64,000 nucleotides of DNA from Leptolyngbyaceae cyanobacterium (GCA_036703985.1 DATNQN010000055.1:32847-96846); one strand, 5' to 3'; shown: positions 44,943 through 54,301, counted from the first letter of the stretch. Notes: generated from the sequence alone by a model not told the origin. Made by a program: numbers and translations.

Positions 44943-45548
44943 ATGCTGGAAAACCGTGACTATACCTTAATCATCGATAAAAGCGGTAGTATGTCATTAA
45001 CGGATCGACCGCTCGGTAAAAGTCGCTGGTCGCTCATGCAAGAATCTACCCTTGCTTTAGCCAGTAAATGCGAACAACTCGATCCTGATGGTCTGACACT
45101 TTATCTGTTTTCTGGAAAATTCAAGCGCTACGAAAACGTAACTTCTAGTAAAGTTGCTCAAATATTTATAGAAAACGAACCATCGGGACGCACGGATCTA
45201 GCAGGTGTTTTGCAAGATGCTCTGAATAATTATTTTCAACGCAAAGCTGCTAGGCAAACGAAAGCAAATGGAGAAACTATTTTAGTTGTTACAGATGGAG
45301 AACCGGACGATCGCAAAGCCGTGATGAAAGTGATTATTGAAGCATCTCGACGAATGGATAGAGATGAAGAATTAGCAATTTCTTTTATCCAAGTTGGCAC
45401 GGATTTGCAAGCTACCAAATTCCTCAAAGTTTTAGATGATGAATTGCAAAATGCAGGAGCAAAATTTGACATTGTAGATACTGTAACTATTGATGATATG
45501 GAAGATATGACGCTGACAGAAGTTTTACTTAATGCTATTAATGATTAA
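44943..45548 (+). CDS. VWA-domain protein, copy 1 of 3
   Basis: A single von Willebrand A domain of 201 aa, with no signal peptide, so cytoplasmic. The MIDAS metal site is intact: DKSGSMS near residues 11-17, the Thr in SGRTDLAGVL, and DGEPDD in TILVVTDGEPDDR. Start: ATG 44943 begins MLENRDYTLIIDKSGSMS; the frame is open further up through repeat DNA. It is the most divergent of three tandem paralogues here (others at 46442 and 47191). The likely role is Mg-dependent protein-protein interaction. The biological process is unknown. Confidence 0.85.
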   Translation: MLENRDYTLIIDKSGSMSLTDRPLGKSRWSLMQESTLALASKCEQLDPDGLTLYLFSGKFKRYENVTSSKVAQIFIENEPSGRTDLAGVLQDALNNYFQRKAARQTKANGETILVVTDGEPDDRKAVMKVIIEASRRMDRDEELAISFIQVGTDLQATKFLKVLDDELQNAGAKFDIVDTVTIDDMEDMTLTEVLLNAIND

Positions 45549-45602
45549 AATTTTTCTGTTACTAAATGGTTGAAAAATTACCTCAACCTAAAGGAGTCCG
45601 TT

Positions 45603-46058
45603 ATGGAATCAATCGATGACATATTATCTCAACTGAAATCAGAATATGAGGATAAGGATAACCCTAAACCTCAACCTAAAAAACCGCCTTTGACCAGGGA
45701 AGAACTTTATCAACCACCTATTTCAGTTACTCCTCAATCTCAAAATTCTTGGCAAAGTAGTGTTGCTCCTTCTGCTGCTGAGTATAGTTTACTAGATGAG
45801 TTAAAAGCAGAGTTTGCTGAAAAAGACTGCGAGGAAGAAATCAAAAAGCAGCAACTATTAAAAGAAGAAGAACAAAGGCAGGAAAGAATTAGACAGCAAC
45901 AACGCCAAGCAATTAAAAAAGAAGCCGAAGTATGGCTGAAAAATTTAAATCCTCGCTCGGCTGAAGGGCTTTGGTTTGAAGAGTTTGCTTATGCTTATCC
46001 ATCTAAGTTAGAAGCAGCAATTGATTATTTGCAAGCTATCAAAGAGGTAAAATCTTAA
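45603..46058 (+). CDS. Charged coiled-coil protein between VWA copies
   Basis: A 151-aa protein of unknown function. The N-terminus (MESIDDILSQLKSEYEDKDN) is an acidic helix. A Pro-rich linker (KPQPKKPPLTREELYQPP) follows. Then comes a second similar acidic helix (YSLLDELKAEFAEKDCEEEI), a Gln/Glu coiled coil, and a C-terminal block with WLKNLNPRSAEGLWFEEFAY and SKLEAAIDYLQ. The two short helices look like an internal repeat. Start: ATG 45603, with AAGGAG 8-9 nt upstream. It lies 54 nt after VWA copy 1 and is probably co-transcribed; it could be a VWA ligand (inference). Confidence 0.72.
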   Translation: MESIDDILSQLKSEYEDKDNPKPQPKKPPLTREELYQPPISVTPQSQNSWQSSVAPSAAEYSLLDELKAEFAEKDCEEEIKKQQLLKEEEQRQERIRQQQRQAIKKEAEVWLKNLNPRSAEGLWFEEFAYAYPSKLEAAIDYLQAIKEVKS

Positions 46059-46441
46059 ATACTCTTAACTTAAATCAAATAGTGAAAAAAGAAATAAAAA
46101 ATAATTAAGAAGTAGTAATTCATAAAACCAATATAATTAAAATTGGTTTTATATAAAATTGCTCGCTAATTTTAATTATATTGCCTAGATAATGATTAAT
46201 ACTGAATCGAGAAATATCCCTCGATACTAACAGAAGTTTTGTCGGAAGAAAAGTCAGTTTAACCACTGATGGTTAGATCGGTGGTAATGACTTTAATTTT
46301 AAGCCAAACTCCGTTATATTTCTTTACTAAAACTATGTTTTCATTATAGTTTAGCTTGGTATTGGCGGAAATCTCGTTTACCCTAGAGAAAGAAACTTTA
46401 ACAGATGTTGGAGTTTATCTCGTATGGTAGGAGGTTCTGTC
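46059..46441. other. Spacer between coiled-coil gene and VWA copy 2, with hairpin
   Basis: AT-rich, with a perfect 11-bp inverted repeat ATAAAACCAAT/ATTGGTTTTAT (46122-46132, 46142-46152) that may end the first transcript. AGGAGG at about 46428-46433 serves VWA copy 2. No gene is seen. Confidence 0.55.
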
Positions 46442-47044
46442 GTGCAAGACCGCGACTACACGTTGATTATTGATAAAAGCGGCAGTATGTCTACCCCAGA
46501 TCAACCGGGTGGTAGAACTCGCTGGCAAGCAGCAGAAGAATCTACTTTGGCAGTGGCGAGAAAATGCGAACAATTCGATCCGGATGGTATCACGGTTTAT
46601 CTGTTCTCTGGAAGGTTTAAGCGCTTCGAGAACGTAACATCTAACAAGGTTGCCCAAATATTTCAAGAAAATGACCCTTCGGGTACTACTAACTTAGCAG
46701 CTGTCTTGCAAGATGCTACGAATAATTATATTCAGCGAAAAGGAGCGGGTCAAACTAAACCAAATGGTGAAACAATTTTAGTAGTTACGGATGGGGAACC
46801 GGACGATCGCAAAGCCGTGATGCGTGTCATTATTGAAGCATCTCGCCATATTGATCGAGATGAAGAGTTAGCTATTTCCTTCATTCAAGTTGGCAGCGAT
46901 CCAACTGCTACTAAATTCCTGAAAACTTTGGATGATGAATTGCAAGGGGCTGGTGCGAAATTTGATATTGTCGATACTGTCACCTTGGATGATATGGAAG
47001 GAATGACTCTTAGTGAAATGTTGCTAAATGCCATTAATGACTAG
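46442..47044 (+). CDS. VWA-domain protein, copy 2 of 3 (GTG start)
   Basis: A 200-aa single-domain VWA protein, very similar to copy 3. MIDAS: DKSGSMS, SGTTNLAAVL and DGEPDDR. Start: GTG 46442 lies 7-8 nt after a strong AGGAGG and aligns exactly with the MQDRDYTLIID start of copy 3. An ATG at 46424 would overlap the ribosome site. It has its own spacer and probably its own promoter. Function is unknown. Confidence 0.86.
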   Translation: MQDRDYTLIIDKSGSMSTPDQPGGRTRWQAAEESTLAVARKCEQFDPDGITVYLFSGRFKRFENVTSNKVAQIFQENDPSGTTNLAAVLQDATNNYIQRKGAGQTKPNGETILVVTDGEPDDRKAVMRVIIEASRHIDRDEELAISFIQVGSDPTATKFLKTLDDELQGAGAKFDIVDTVTLDDMEGMTLSEMLLNAIND

Positions 47045-47190
47045 CTAAGAGAAGAATTCATAATTTAGGAGTCAGAACTCAGAAGCTAAATGTTTCGTGA
47101 CTCCTGAATTTGCATTTTTCAACAGTAAGTAATAGTTAAGTTCGTTTTGCTATTCTCGTATAATCAAGATGGAATTAGGAGAAGTAGATT

Positions 47191-47793
47191 ATGCAGGACA
47201 GAGATTACACTTTAATTATTGATAAAAGCGGTAGTATGTCTACACCCGATCAAATGGGTGGGAGAAGTCGCTGGTATGCAGCACAGGAATCTACTTTAGC
47301 ATTAGCTAGAAAATGTGAACAATTTGATGCGGATGGCATCACTGTTTATGTTTTTTCCAGCCGATTTAAGCGTTATGATAATGTAACTTCTAGTAAAGTA
47401 GAACAAATTTTTCAAGAAAACGATCCGGCAGGCACTACTAATTTAGCTGCTGTATTAAAAGATGCCACTGATCGCTATTTTCAGCGCAAAGCAGCAGGAC
47501 AAACTAAGGCGAATGGGGAGACAATTTTAGTAGTTACAGATGGGGAACCAGACGATCGCAAAGCGGTGATGAAAGCCATTATAGAAGCTTCTCGTCAAAT
47601 GGAAAGGGATGAAGAATTGGCGATTTCTATGATTCAAGTTGGCTCGGATGCGACGGCTAGCAAATTTTTAAAAGCATTAGATGATGAATTGCAGGGCGCT
47701 GGGGCAAAATTTGATATTTGCGATACCGTAACTATTGATGATATGGCGGATATGAGTTTATCGGAAATCTTGTTAAATGCCATTGGTGATTAG
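47191..47793 (+). CDS. VWA-domain protein, copy 3 of 3
   Basis: A 200-aa VWA protein, MQDRDYTLIIDKSGSMSTPD at the N-terminus, then AGTTNLAAVL and VVTDGEPDDR. The C-terminal FDICDTVTIDDMADMSLSEILLNAI pattern is shared by all three copies. RBS: TAGGAG, 10-11 nt upstream. The close similarity to copy 2 implies recent duplication or gene conversion. Downstream is ldpA on the same strand. Confidence 0.87.
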   Translation: MQDRDYTLIIDKSGSMSTPDQMGGRSRWYAAQESTLALARKCEQFDADGITVYVFSSRFKRYDNVTSSKVEQIFQENDPAGTTNLAAVLKDATDRYFQRKAAGQTKANGETILVVTDGEPDDRKAVMKAIIEASRQMERDEELAISMIQVGSDATASKFLKALDDELQGAGAKFDICDTVTIDDMADMSLSEILLNAIGD

Positions 47794-47865
47794 GGGCGTT
47801 AACCGCCTAGTTTCGGTAGGGTTTTTACCTGCCGATCGATTCAGAAATTAATTAAGATAATAAGT

Positions 47866-49074
47866 GTGACAAACTTCTACTCTCCTTTAATTTCTTTAAG
47901 GGAGGGGAACTGGTTTAAGCTAATTTGCGGTGCCAGTTTCCAACATCTCCCATCAATTCGGAATCTTACCTTAGCTTATACTCTAGCAGGAATTGATTGT
48001 ATTGATGTGGCTGCCGATACTGCTGTGATTGCGGCGGTAAAAGAAGCGCTAAAAACTGTTGAGTATTTTCGGGAGGAAGCCCAGCAGCGAGGGTTTGGTT
48101 TCCAAGGTTTGCCATTATTAATGGTAAGCCTAAATGATGGGGAAGATCCTCATTTTCGGAAGGCGGAATTTAATGCTACAGAATGTCCGATCGAATGTCC
48201 TCGCCCTTGTGAAAGTATTTGTCCGGCGCAGGCGATTGTTTTCGATCGCAAATCCGAACATGGCTTTTCTGGAGTAATTGATAGTCGCTGTTATGGGTGT
48301 GGTAGGTGTTTGCCGATTTGTCCCAGCAATTTAATTTTTGCACGCTCTTACGTATCCACGCCAGAAGCGATCGCGCCTTTAGTGTTACAAGCGGGAGTAG
48401 ACGCTTTGGAAATTCACACCCAAGTCGGTAGGGTAGCGGATTTTCAAAGATTGTGGCAAGCTCTAGCACCTTGGATTCACCAACTAAAACTAATTGCCAT
48501 TAGTTGTCCGGATGGTGAAGGTTTAATCGATTATTTGTGGCAATTGTACGATGCGATCGAGCCAATCCCTTGTCCTTTAATTTGGCAAACTGACGGGCGT
48601 CCCATGAGTGGAGACATCGGTGCTGGAACTACCCATGCGGCGATTAAGTTAGGACAAAAAGTTCTATCCGCAGGATTACCGGGATATGTACAGTTAGCGG
48701 GAGGCACTAATAGCCACACTGTTAGGAAGCTAAAGACAAATGGCTTGCTAGCTCCCCAATTAGGGAAGAGGGAAATCAATCCGATGTCCCACCCTCAAAA
48801 GTATATCTCAGGAATTGCCTATGGCAGTTACGCTCGCGTACTGTTATCGCCAGTTTTAGAAGAAATCGAAAAAATAGAACAGAATTTTCCGCTAATTTCT
48901 GGGGTACTTGACACAGAGAGGAAAATAGCAGCAGAGGGAAACGAAGCTTTTTTCACTCAGTTGCGATCGCAGCCATTTCGCCTGGAGGAAAAACCAGAAC
49001 TCCTTTGGCAAGCCGTTGAATTAGCTTATTCCCTGGTTTCTCAACTCAAGTTATCTCAAAAGTATGTAGTATAA
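47866..49074 (+). CDS. ldpA: LdpA, iron-sulfur protein of circadian clock input
   Basis: In Synechococcus LdpA senses redox/light state and adjusts clock period with KaiA, CikA and SasA. This 402-aa protein starts at GTG 47866 (TNFYSPLISLREGNWFKLIC). It has an N-terminal LdpA-type domain, then a ferredoxin-type region with two cysteine sets (CPIECPRPCESICPAQAI and CYGCGRCLPICPSN) able to bind two [4Fe-4S] clusters. The C-terminal part includes GAGTTHAAIKLGQKVL and AGGTNSHTV. kai genes are not in the window. Confidence 0.92.
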   Translation: MTNFYSPLISLREGNWFKLICGASFQHLPSIRNLTLAYTLAGIDCIDVAADTAVIAAVKEALKTVEYFREEAQQRGFGFQGLPLLMVSLNDGEDPHFRKAEFNATECPIECPRPCESICPAQAIVFDRKSEHGFSGVIDSRCYGCGRCLPICPSNLIFARSYVSTPEAIAPLVLQAGVDALEIHTQVGRVADFQRLWQALAPWIHQLKLIAISCPDGEGLIDYLWQLYDAIEPIPCPLIWQTDGRPMSGDIGAGTTHAAIKLGQKVLSAGLPGYVQLAGGTNSHTVRKLKTNGLLAPQLGKREINPMSHPQKYISGIAYGSYARVLLSPVLEEIEKIEQNFPLISGVLDTERKIAAEGNEAFFTQLRSQPFRLEEKPELLWQAVELAYSLVSQLKLSQKYVV

Positions 49075-49240
49075 TTGTAGCATGAGAATAATACAGCCAA
49101 TACCAAGTACTTTATGCAGCAAGTAGACCTGAATTTACCCACACTACTCGATCCGTGAGAGACAATTGAGTTAAATCCCTGTCTACTTTTGAGCAATACC
49201 TATTGACTTTTCTCTTACCAGTTGCTATTGCCAATCAACC

Positions 49241-51040
49241 ATGATGAAAAATCCTAACGGTACGACTCGTCCTGACAATCAGGCTTTCTCTGAATCACAA
49301 GCTAGTGTTCAAAATGTCGCCGTAGGAAGAATGCAGATTACTGACGATCTCAATAAATTAGTCGCTATTTTGCCAGAAGCGATTCAAAGCAGCTTAGAGC
49401 AACATCCATCGCGCAATAATTTAGTTGAGGTCGTAATGGATCTGGGCCGTCGTCCAGAGGCCCGCTTCCCAGGAAAGGCAGAATATTTATCCGATCGACC
49501 AATTACGCGGGAAGACCTTAATTATACGATCCAGCGAGTCGGAATTTTTAGCGGTGATAATCGGGCTGGAATCGAGCAAACGCTGCATCGGATCAGCGCT
49601 ATCCGCAATCGCAACGGGGAAATTATTGGCTTAACCTGCCGTGTCGGGCGTGCCGTTTTTGGAACCATTGGCATGATCCGGGACTTGGTAGAAACTGGCA
49701 AATCAATTCTCATGTTGGGGCGTCCGGGCGTCGGTAAAACTACCGCTTTAAGAGAAATCGCTCGCGTTTTGGCTGATGAACTGGATAAGCGGGTAGTTAT
49801 TATCGATACTTCTAACGAAATTGCCGGTGATGGGGATATACCTCATCCGGCGATCGGTCGCGCTAGAAGAATGCAAGTTGCCCGTCCCGAACTCCAACAT
49901 CAAGTGATGATCGAGGCAGTGGAAAACCATATGCCGGAAGTGATCGTCATTGATGAAATCGGTACGGAACTCGAAGCTTTAGCGGCTCGGACAATTGCCG
50001 AACGAGGCGTCCAATTAGTCGGCACCGCTCACGGTAACCGAATTGAAAATTTAATTAAAAACCCCACGTTGTCTGATTTAGTGGGTGGTATTCAAGCGGT
50101 TACGTTGGGAGACGAAGAAGCACGGCGTCGCGGTTCGCAAAAGACCGTTTTAGAGCGTAAAGCACCCCCTACCTTTGAAATTGCCGTGGAAATGCTAGAA
50201 CGGCAGCGTTGGGTAGTACACGAAAGCAGTGCGGATACGGTCGATAGCTTGTTAAGAGGGCGACAGCCTACTCTGCAAGTACGCACGGTTACGGATACAG
50301 GGGAAGTGAAGATTACGCGAGAATTTCCTCCCGCTCCCGCCACAACTCAACCAGCAGCTTCTTGGCGGCCTACTGGTTGGCGTGCTTCGGGCCAAATGAC
50401 CCCGATTAATGGGAAAGCTGCCGAAACAGAGCGTTTTAGCGAGGCTAAATCTTTTGAACAAATGCTGGATGCTTCTTTCCCGCAAGCAGATTTTTTTGAG
50501 GACGATCGCAAAACAGCAGGACCCAATGGGGAAGATTTGCCCCTCCATATCTATCCCTATGGTGTCAGCCGCCATCAACTAGAGCAAGTAGTGCGGGTAA
50601 TGAATTTGCCAGTGGTGCTGACGAAAGATTTAGATAGCGCAGATGCGGTGTTGGCTTTGCGGGCGCACGTCAAAAACCATTCTAAACTGCGTCACGTTGC
50701 TAAAGCACACCACGTTCCGATCCATACGATTAAAGATAGTACTGTGGCTCAGATTACCCATGCCCTGCAACGTATGTTGAACATAGATGACACTGTAGGG
50801 CAGGAAGTGCAGGATTTGAGGCTGTTTACTAAAAATGGCTCGGAAGACGAGTTAGAAGCGCTGGAAGAAGCCAGACTAGCCGTAGAACAAATAGTGATTC
50901 CCAAAGGGCAACCAGTGGAGTTACTACCGCGATCGGCTACTGTACGGAAAATGCAACACGAATTAGTCGAGCATTACCGTTTGCGATCGACCAGTTTCGG
51001 CGATGAGCCCAATCGACGACTGAGGATTTATCCCGCTTAG
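49241..51040 (+). CDS. AAA ATPase with R3H domain (Ycf45/SpoIIIAA-like)
   Basis: A 599-aa homologue of plastid Ycf45. Residues 30-340 form a SpoIIIAA-type AAA ATPase: Walker A GRPGVGKTT at 160-168, Walker B VIVIDEIG, and QLVGTAHGNRIENLIKNPT as a sensor region. A variable linker at about 350-420 follows. The C-terminus has a segment near 430-530 (HIYPYGVSRHQLEQVV) and an R3H motif (RKMQHELVEHYRLRS) for single-stranded nucleic acid. Role in the cell is not established. It is upstream of tRNA-Gln on the same strand. Confidence 0.88.
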   Translation: MMKNPNGTTRPDNQAFSESQASVQNVAVGRMQITDDLNKLVAILPEAIQSSLEQHPSRNNLVEVVMDLGRRPEARFPGKAEYLSDRPITREDLNYTIQRVGIFSGDNRAGIEQTLHRISAIRNRNGEIIGLTCRVGRAVFGTIGMIRDLVETGKSILMLGRPGVGKTTALREIARVLADELDKRVVIIDTSNEIAGDGDIPHPAIGRARRMQVARPELQHQVMIEAVENHMPEVIVIDEIGTELEALAARTIAERGVQLVGTAHGNRIENLIKNPTLSDLVGGIQAVTLGDEEARRRGSQKTVLERKAPPTFEIAVEMLERQRWVVHESSADTVDSLLRGRQPTLQVRTVTDTGEVKITREFPPAPATTQPAASWRPTGWRASGQMTPINGKAAETERFSEAKSFEQMLDASFPQADFFEDDRKTAGPNGEDLPLHIYPYGVSRHQLEQVVRVMNLPVVLTKDLDSADAVLALRAHVKNHSKLRHVAKAHHVPIHTIKDSTVAQITHALQRMLNIDDTVGQEVQDLRLFTKNGSEDELEALEEARLAVEQIVIPKGQPVELLPRSATVRKMQHELVEHYRLRSTSFGDEPNRRLRIYPA

Positions 51041-51156
51041 TTGGTGAACGGGCTAGGGAAGTCTAAAGGATAAAGGCTGAAAATTAAGTTACTATATACA
51101 TCTGTCCCTTTCCCTTTCCTAGTCCAAAAAAAATTTCGTTTTTTCTGTAAAAAGGC

Positions 51157-51190
51157 TTGACAAAATCCCTTAAGGAACTGTTAAGATAAT
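51157..51190 (+). promoter_or_regulatory. Promoter of tRNA-Gln
   Basis: A perfect -35 TTGACA (51157-51162), then TAAGAT (51182-51187) or GATAAT (51185-51190) as -10, 15-18 nt before the tRNA. Spacing (19-22 nt) is longer than ideal. Confidence 0.55.
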
Positions 51191-51204
51191 TAAGGCAAAC
51201 GCGA

Positions 51205-51276
51205 TGGGGTGTCGCCAAGTGGTAAGGCAGCTGGTTTTGGTCCAGCCATTCCGAGGTTCGAATCCTTGCACCCCAG
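51205..51276 (+). tRNA. tRNA-Gln (UUG)
   Basis: A 72-nt cloverleaf. Acceptor TGGGGTG (51205-51211) pairs with CACCCCA (51269-51275), with discriminator G at 51276. The D arm is GCC/GGC. The anticodon stem GCTGG/CCAGC (51230-51246) holds the loop TTTTGGT with anticodon TTG at 51237-51239. The T arm contains GGTTCGAATCC. The CCA end is not encoded. The next start codon is 10 nt after the discriminator base. Confidence 0.97.
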
Positions 51277-51286
51277 TTAACTAAAC

Positions 51287-52075
51287 ATGAAATTTAAAAA
51301 TAACCCAACTATTTTAGCCCTTGACTTTGATGGTGTAATTTGCGATGGGCTGATTGAATATTTTGAAACAGCTTGGCGTACCTACTGCCAGATTTGGTCA
51401 CCACCGAGCCTAATTCCTCCACAGGATTTGGCATCGCGATTTTATCGCTTACGCCCGGTGATTGAGGTAGGTTGGGAAATGCCCGTTCTGTTGCAAGCAC
51501 TTATGCAGGAAGTTCCCCAGGAAAAGATTTGGCTCGACTGGACGGGTATTTCCCAGCAAATCATTCAGCAGGAAGGTTTGAAGGCAGCAGAGATTGGCGC
51601 AAAACTAGATAATATCAGGGACGAATGGATTGCTACCGATTTAAAAGGGTGGCTGAGTTTGCATCGCTTTTATCCCGGAGTCATCGAAAAGCTACAACGA
51701 GTACTCGCTAGCGAAGTAAAATTGGTAATTATTACGACGAAAGAAGGGCGATTCGTTCAGCAACTTTTACAAGAACAAAATATCGAAATATTAACAGAAT
51801 CGATATTTGGTAAAGAATGCCAGCGCCCGAAACATCAACTTTTACGAGAATTAATTGCTACATCAACTGATAATTCTATTAAGATTTGGTTTGTCGAGGA
51901 TAGATTAAAAACTTTACAGTCAGTAGAAAATCAACCAGATTTAGAAACAGTGCAATTATTCTTTGCTGACTGGGGGTACAATACGCCAGCACAACACGAA
52001 TCAATACGTAGTAGCCAACGCATTAAGCTGTTGTCTCTTTCTCAGTTTAAAGATGATTTTGGCGCGTGGCTTTAG
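51287..52075 (+). CDS. HAD-superfamily hydrolase
   Basis: A 262-aa HAD phosphatase, phosphoglycolate-phosphatase-like. Motif I is LALDFDGVICDG, motif II is VIITTKEG, the motif III Lys is in GKECQRPKHQ, and motif IV is WFVEDRL. The cap is helical, C1 type. Substrate is unknown. There is no Shine-Dalgarno: the ATG lies 10 nt after tRNA-Gln, so the mRNA must share the tRNA promoter, and 3' cleavage of the tRNA would leave an almost leaderless message. A clear terminator follows. Confidence 0.83.
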   Translation: MKFKNNPTILALDFDGVICDGLIEYFETAWRTYCQIWSPPSLIPPQDLASRFYRLRPVIEVGWEMPVLLQALMQEVPQEKIWLDWTGISQQIIQQEGLKAAEIGAKLDNIRDEWIATDLKGWLSLHRFYPGVIEKLQRVLASEVKLVIITTKEGRFVQQLLQEQNIEILTESIFGKECQRPKHQLLRELIATSTDNSIKIWFVEDRLKTLQSVENQPDLETVQLFFADWGYNTPAQHESIRSSQRIKLLSLSQFKDDFGAWL

Positions 52076-52124
52076 TTTAATATTTTTTTAACGCAGAGTG
52101 ACCCCAAGAAAAATATAAAATCGG

Positions 52125-52155
52125 CTGTAAACATTTTAGAGTTTACAGTTTTTTT
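52125..52155 (+). terminator. Intrinsic terminator after the HAD gene
   Basis: CTGTAAAC (52125-52132) pairs with GTTTACAG (52141-52148), with an 8-nt loop, followed by seven T (52149-52155). It ends the tRNA-Gln-HAD transcript. Confidence 0.85.
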
Positions 52156-52266
52156 GTATGGCTGAGCATTAATACTCAAGGCCAATTAGAAAATTCGCTG
52201 TTATGGTGAATTATTCTGTTGAATTAAACATCCGTTTCAATTTTTACTACTGAAAGAGGTAATTTT

Positions 52267-54159
52267 ATGGTACAAACTCCTGCTAATCAGTTAAAACTTG
52301 AATCTACCGCTGCTAAGGCTGCTGCTGGTTTTCATACACCAGAAGTCGAACCGAATAAATATGCAGATTTTGAATTTCTGTTTACTAGGGCGATCGAGTT
52401 TCGTCAAGAAACAATTTATTTTATTATTGTAGACCGCTTTAATGATGGCGATCCCACCAACAACAAAGGGCCAAATCCAGAACTTTTTGACCCAACTCGT
52501 ACCAGGTGGGGAAAATATTGGGGCGGAGATTTACCTGGAATTATCGATAAATTGGACTACTTAAAAAATATGGGAATAACCGCAATTTGGCTTTCTCCTT
52601 TATTTGAACAAGTAGAACATTTGCAACTTGAATTTGCCGCTATGCACGGCTATTGGACAAAAGATTTTAAGCGAATTAATCCTCGTTTTGTAGGAAGTGG
52701 TGAGTCAACTTCTCTTTATTCTTGTAATGTTTTCAGTCGGCTAATTGATGAAATGCACAAACGAGGAATGAAGCTGATCCTCGATATTGTTTGTAACCAT
52801 AGTAGCCCGGATGTAAACGGACACAAGGGAGAATTATACGATGATGGAGTTTTAATCGCTGATTTTTATAATGATACAAACAACTGGTATTACCATAATG
52901 GTGAAATTACTAATGAGCAAGATGACTGGCAGCGCTTATATTGCGAATTGTCGGGATTAGCGACTTTTAATGAAAGCAATCCCGATTATCGTAATTACAT
53001 TAAATCAGCTATTAAGCAATGGCTAGATAAAGGAATCGATGCTTTGCGAATCGACACCGTAAAGCATATGCCAACTTGGTTTTGGCAAGAATTTATGAGT
53101 GATATGCAAACACATAAACCATCCGTGTTTGCTTTTGGCGAGTGGGGTTTTTGTAATCCTTTGGATGGCAAATCAGTTAAGTTTTCTAATGAAACTGGGA
53201 TGTCCATTCTCGATTTTGCTTTATGCAATGCTGTACAAGCAGCGCTGGCAAAAAATAGCGAAGGTGGATTTCATTTAATTCAGAATGTTTTGGATTTGGA
53301 TTACGTATACGATCGCGCAACAGAATTAGTTACTTTCATCGATAATCATGATATGCCGCGATTCCAAACTCTCAATCCCGATCCGGCACTTTTAAGACTT
53401 GCCATTAACTTAATTATGACATCTCGCGGCATTCCTTGTATTTACTACGGAACTGAACAGTATTTACACAACGATACTAACGGCGGACATGACCCTTACA
53501 ACCGTCCAATGATGGAAAAATGGGATACAAATACGCAAATTTATCAAGATTTGCAGTTATTATCTAAATTAAGAAGGATTAATCCAGCGGTATCGCTAGG
53601 CAGTCAGGTACAAAAATATCTTACACCTGATGTTTATTGCTACGTGCGGCGGTACAGAGATTCCCGTTGTTTTGTAGGGATGAATAAAGGCAATTCGGTT
53701 ACAATTGACGTACTTTCTACAGATTTAGAAGATGGAGAATACAGGTGCATCTTAACTGGTCGTCATTTCCAGATTAAAAATGGCCAATTATTAGGTTTGC
53801 ATTTAGCAAACAAGGAAATGATTATTCTTAGTTATTTGGGAGACAAAGTAGCTGGAAAAACCATTGTCCGCGCCCAAATTAATGGGATCAGAACTAATCC
53901 CGGAGAAACTGTAGTGGTAATCGGAGATTGTCCTGAATTAGGCAATTGGGATATTAGCAAAGCCTACGCTCTAGAATATATCAATCCTAACACTTGGTTT
54001 GGGGAAATTCCATTTTATGAAAGTGCTGGGAAAGCGATCGCATATAAATATGCTGTTTTGCGACCAAATGAGCCTGCCGTGCGCGAAAATATTGTCAGCC
54101 GTAGGTGGATTTTAGCTTCTGAAGGTACTGTTAAATGGCAGGATAAATGGTGTAATTAG
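52267..54159 (+). CDS. Alpha-amylase family GH13 with C-terminal CBM20
   Basis: A 630-aa glycoside hydrolase acting on alpha-1,4-glucans such as glycogen. The (beta/alpha)8 barrel spans about 45-430: ILDIVCNH, nucleophile Asp263 in LRIDTVKHMP, acid/base Glu292 in FAFGEWGF, and Asp362 in FIDNHDMPRF. A beta domain follows, then a starch-binding CBM20 from about 533 (VRAQINGIRTNPGETVVVIG, CPELGNWDISKAYAL). No signal peptide is seen, so it probably works on internal glycogen. A GAAAGAGG ribosome site precedes the ATG. Confidence 0.91.
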   Translation: MVQTPANQLKLESTAAKAAAGFHTPEVEPNKYADFEFLFTRAIEFRQETIYFIIVDRFNDGDPTNNKGPNPELFDPTRTRWGKYWGGDLPGIIDKLDYLKNMGITAIWLSPLFEQVEHLQLEFAAMHGYWTKDFKRINPRFVGSGESTSLYSCNVFSRLIDEMHKRGMKLILDIVCNHSSPDVNGHKGELYDDGVLIADFYNDTNNWYYHNGEITNEQDDWQRLYCELSGLATFNESNPDYRNYIKSAIKQWLDKGIDALRIDTVKHMPTWFWQEFMSDMQTHKPSVFAFGEWGFCNPLDGKSVKFSNETGMSILDFALCNAVQAALAKNSEGGFHLIQNVLDLDYVYDRATELVTFIDNHDMPRFQTLNPDPALLRLAINLIMTSRGIPCIYYGTEQYLHNDTNGGHDPYNRPMMEKWDTNTQIYQDLQLLSKLRRINPAVSLGSQVQKYLTPDVYCYVRRYRDSRCFVGMNKGNSVTIDVLSTDLEDGEYRCILTGRHFQIKNGQLLGLHLANKEMIILSYLGDKVAGKTIVRAQINGIRTNPGETVVVIGDCPELGNWDISKAYALEYINPNTWFGEIPFYESAGKAIAYKYAVLRPNEPAVRENIVSRRWILASEGTVKWQDKWCN

Positions 54160-54179
54160 GATAGAAGTCAGAATTCAGG

Positions 54180-54226
54180 ATTCAGGATTCAGAATAAAGA
54201 ATTTAACGTAATTCTGAATCCTGAAT
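54180..54226. terminator. 16-bp inverted repeat after the amylase gene
   Basis: ATTCAGGATTCAGAAT (54180-54195) and ATTCTGAATCCTGAAT (54211-54226) pair perfectly. The left arm is preceded by another ATTCAGG unit, so it derives from a tandem repeat. No T-run, so terminator function is uncertain. Confidence 0.5.
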
Positions 54227-54301
54227 TATAGCTCGATCGACTCGCTTTTTTACTTGATACATAATATTCATAAATAACTTGTAATTTAGGAATTAAAAAT
54301 A

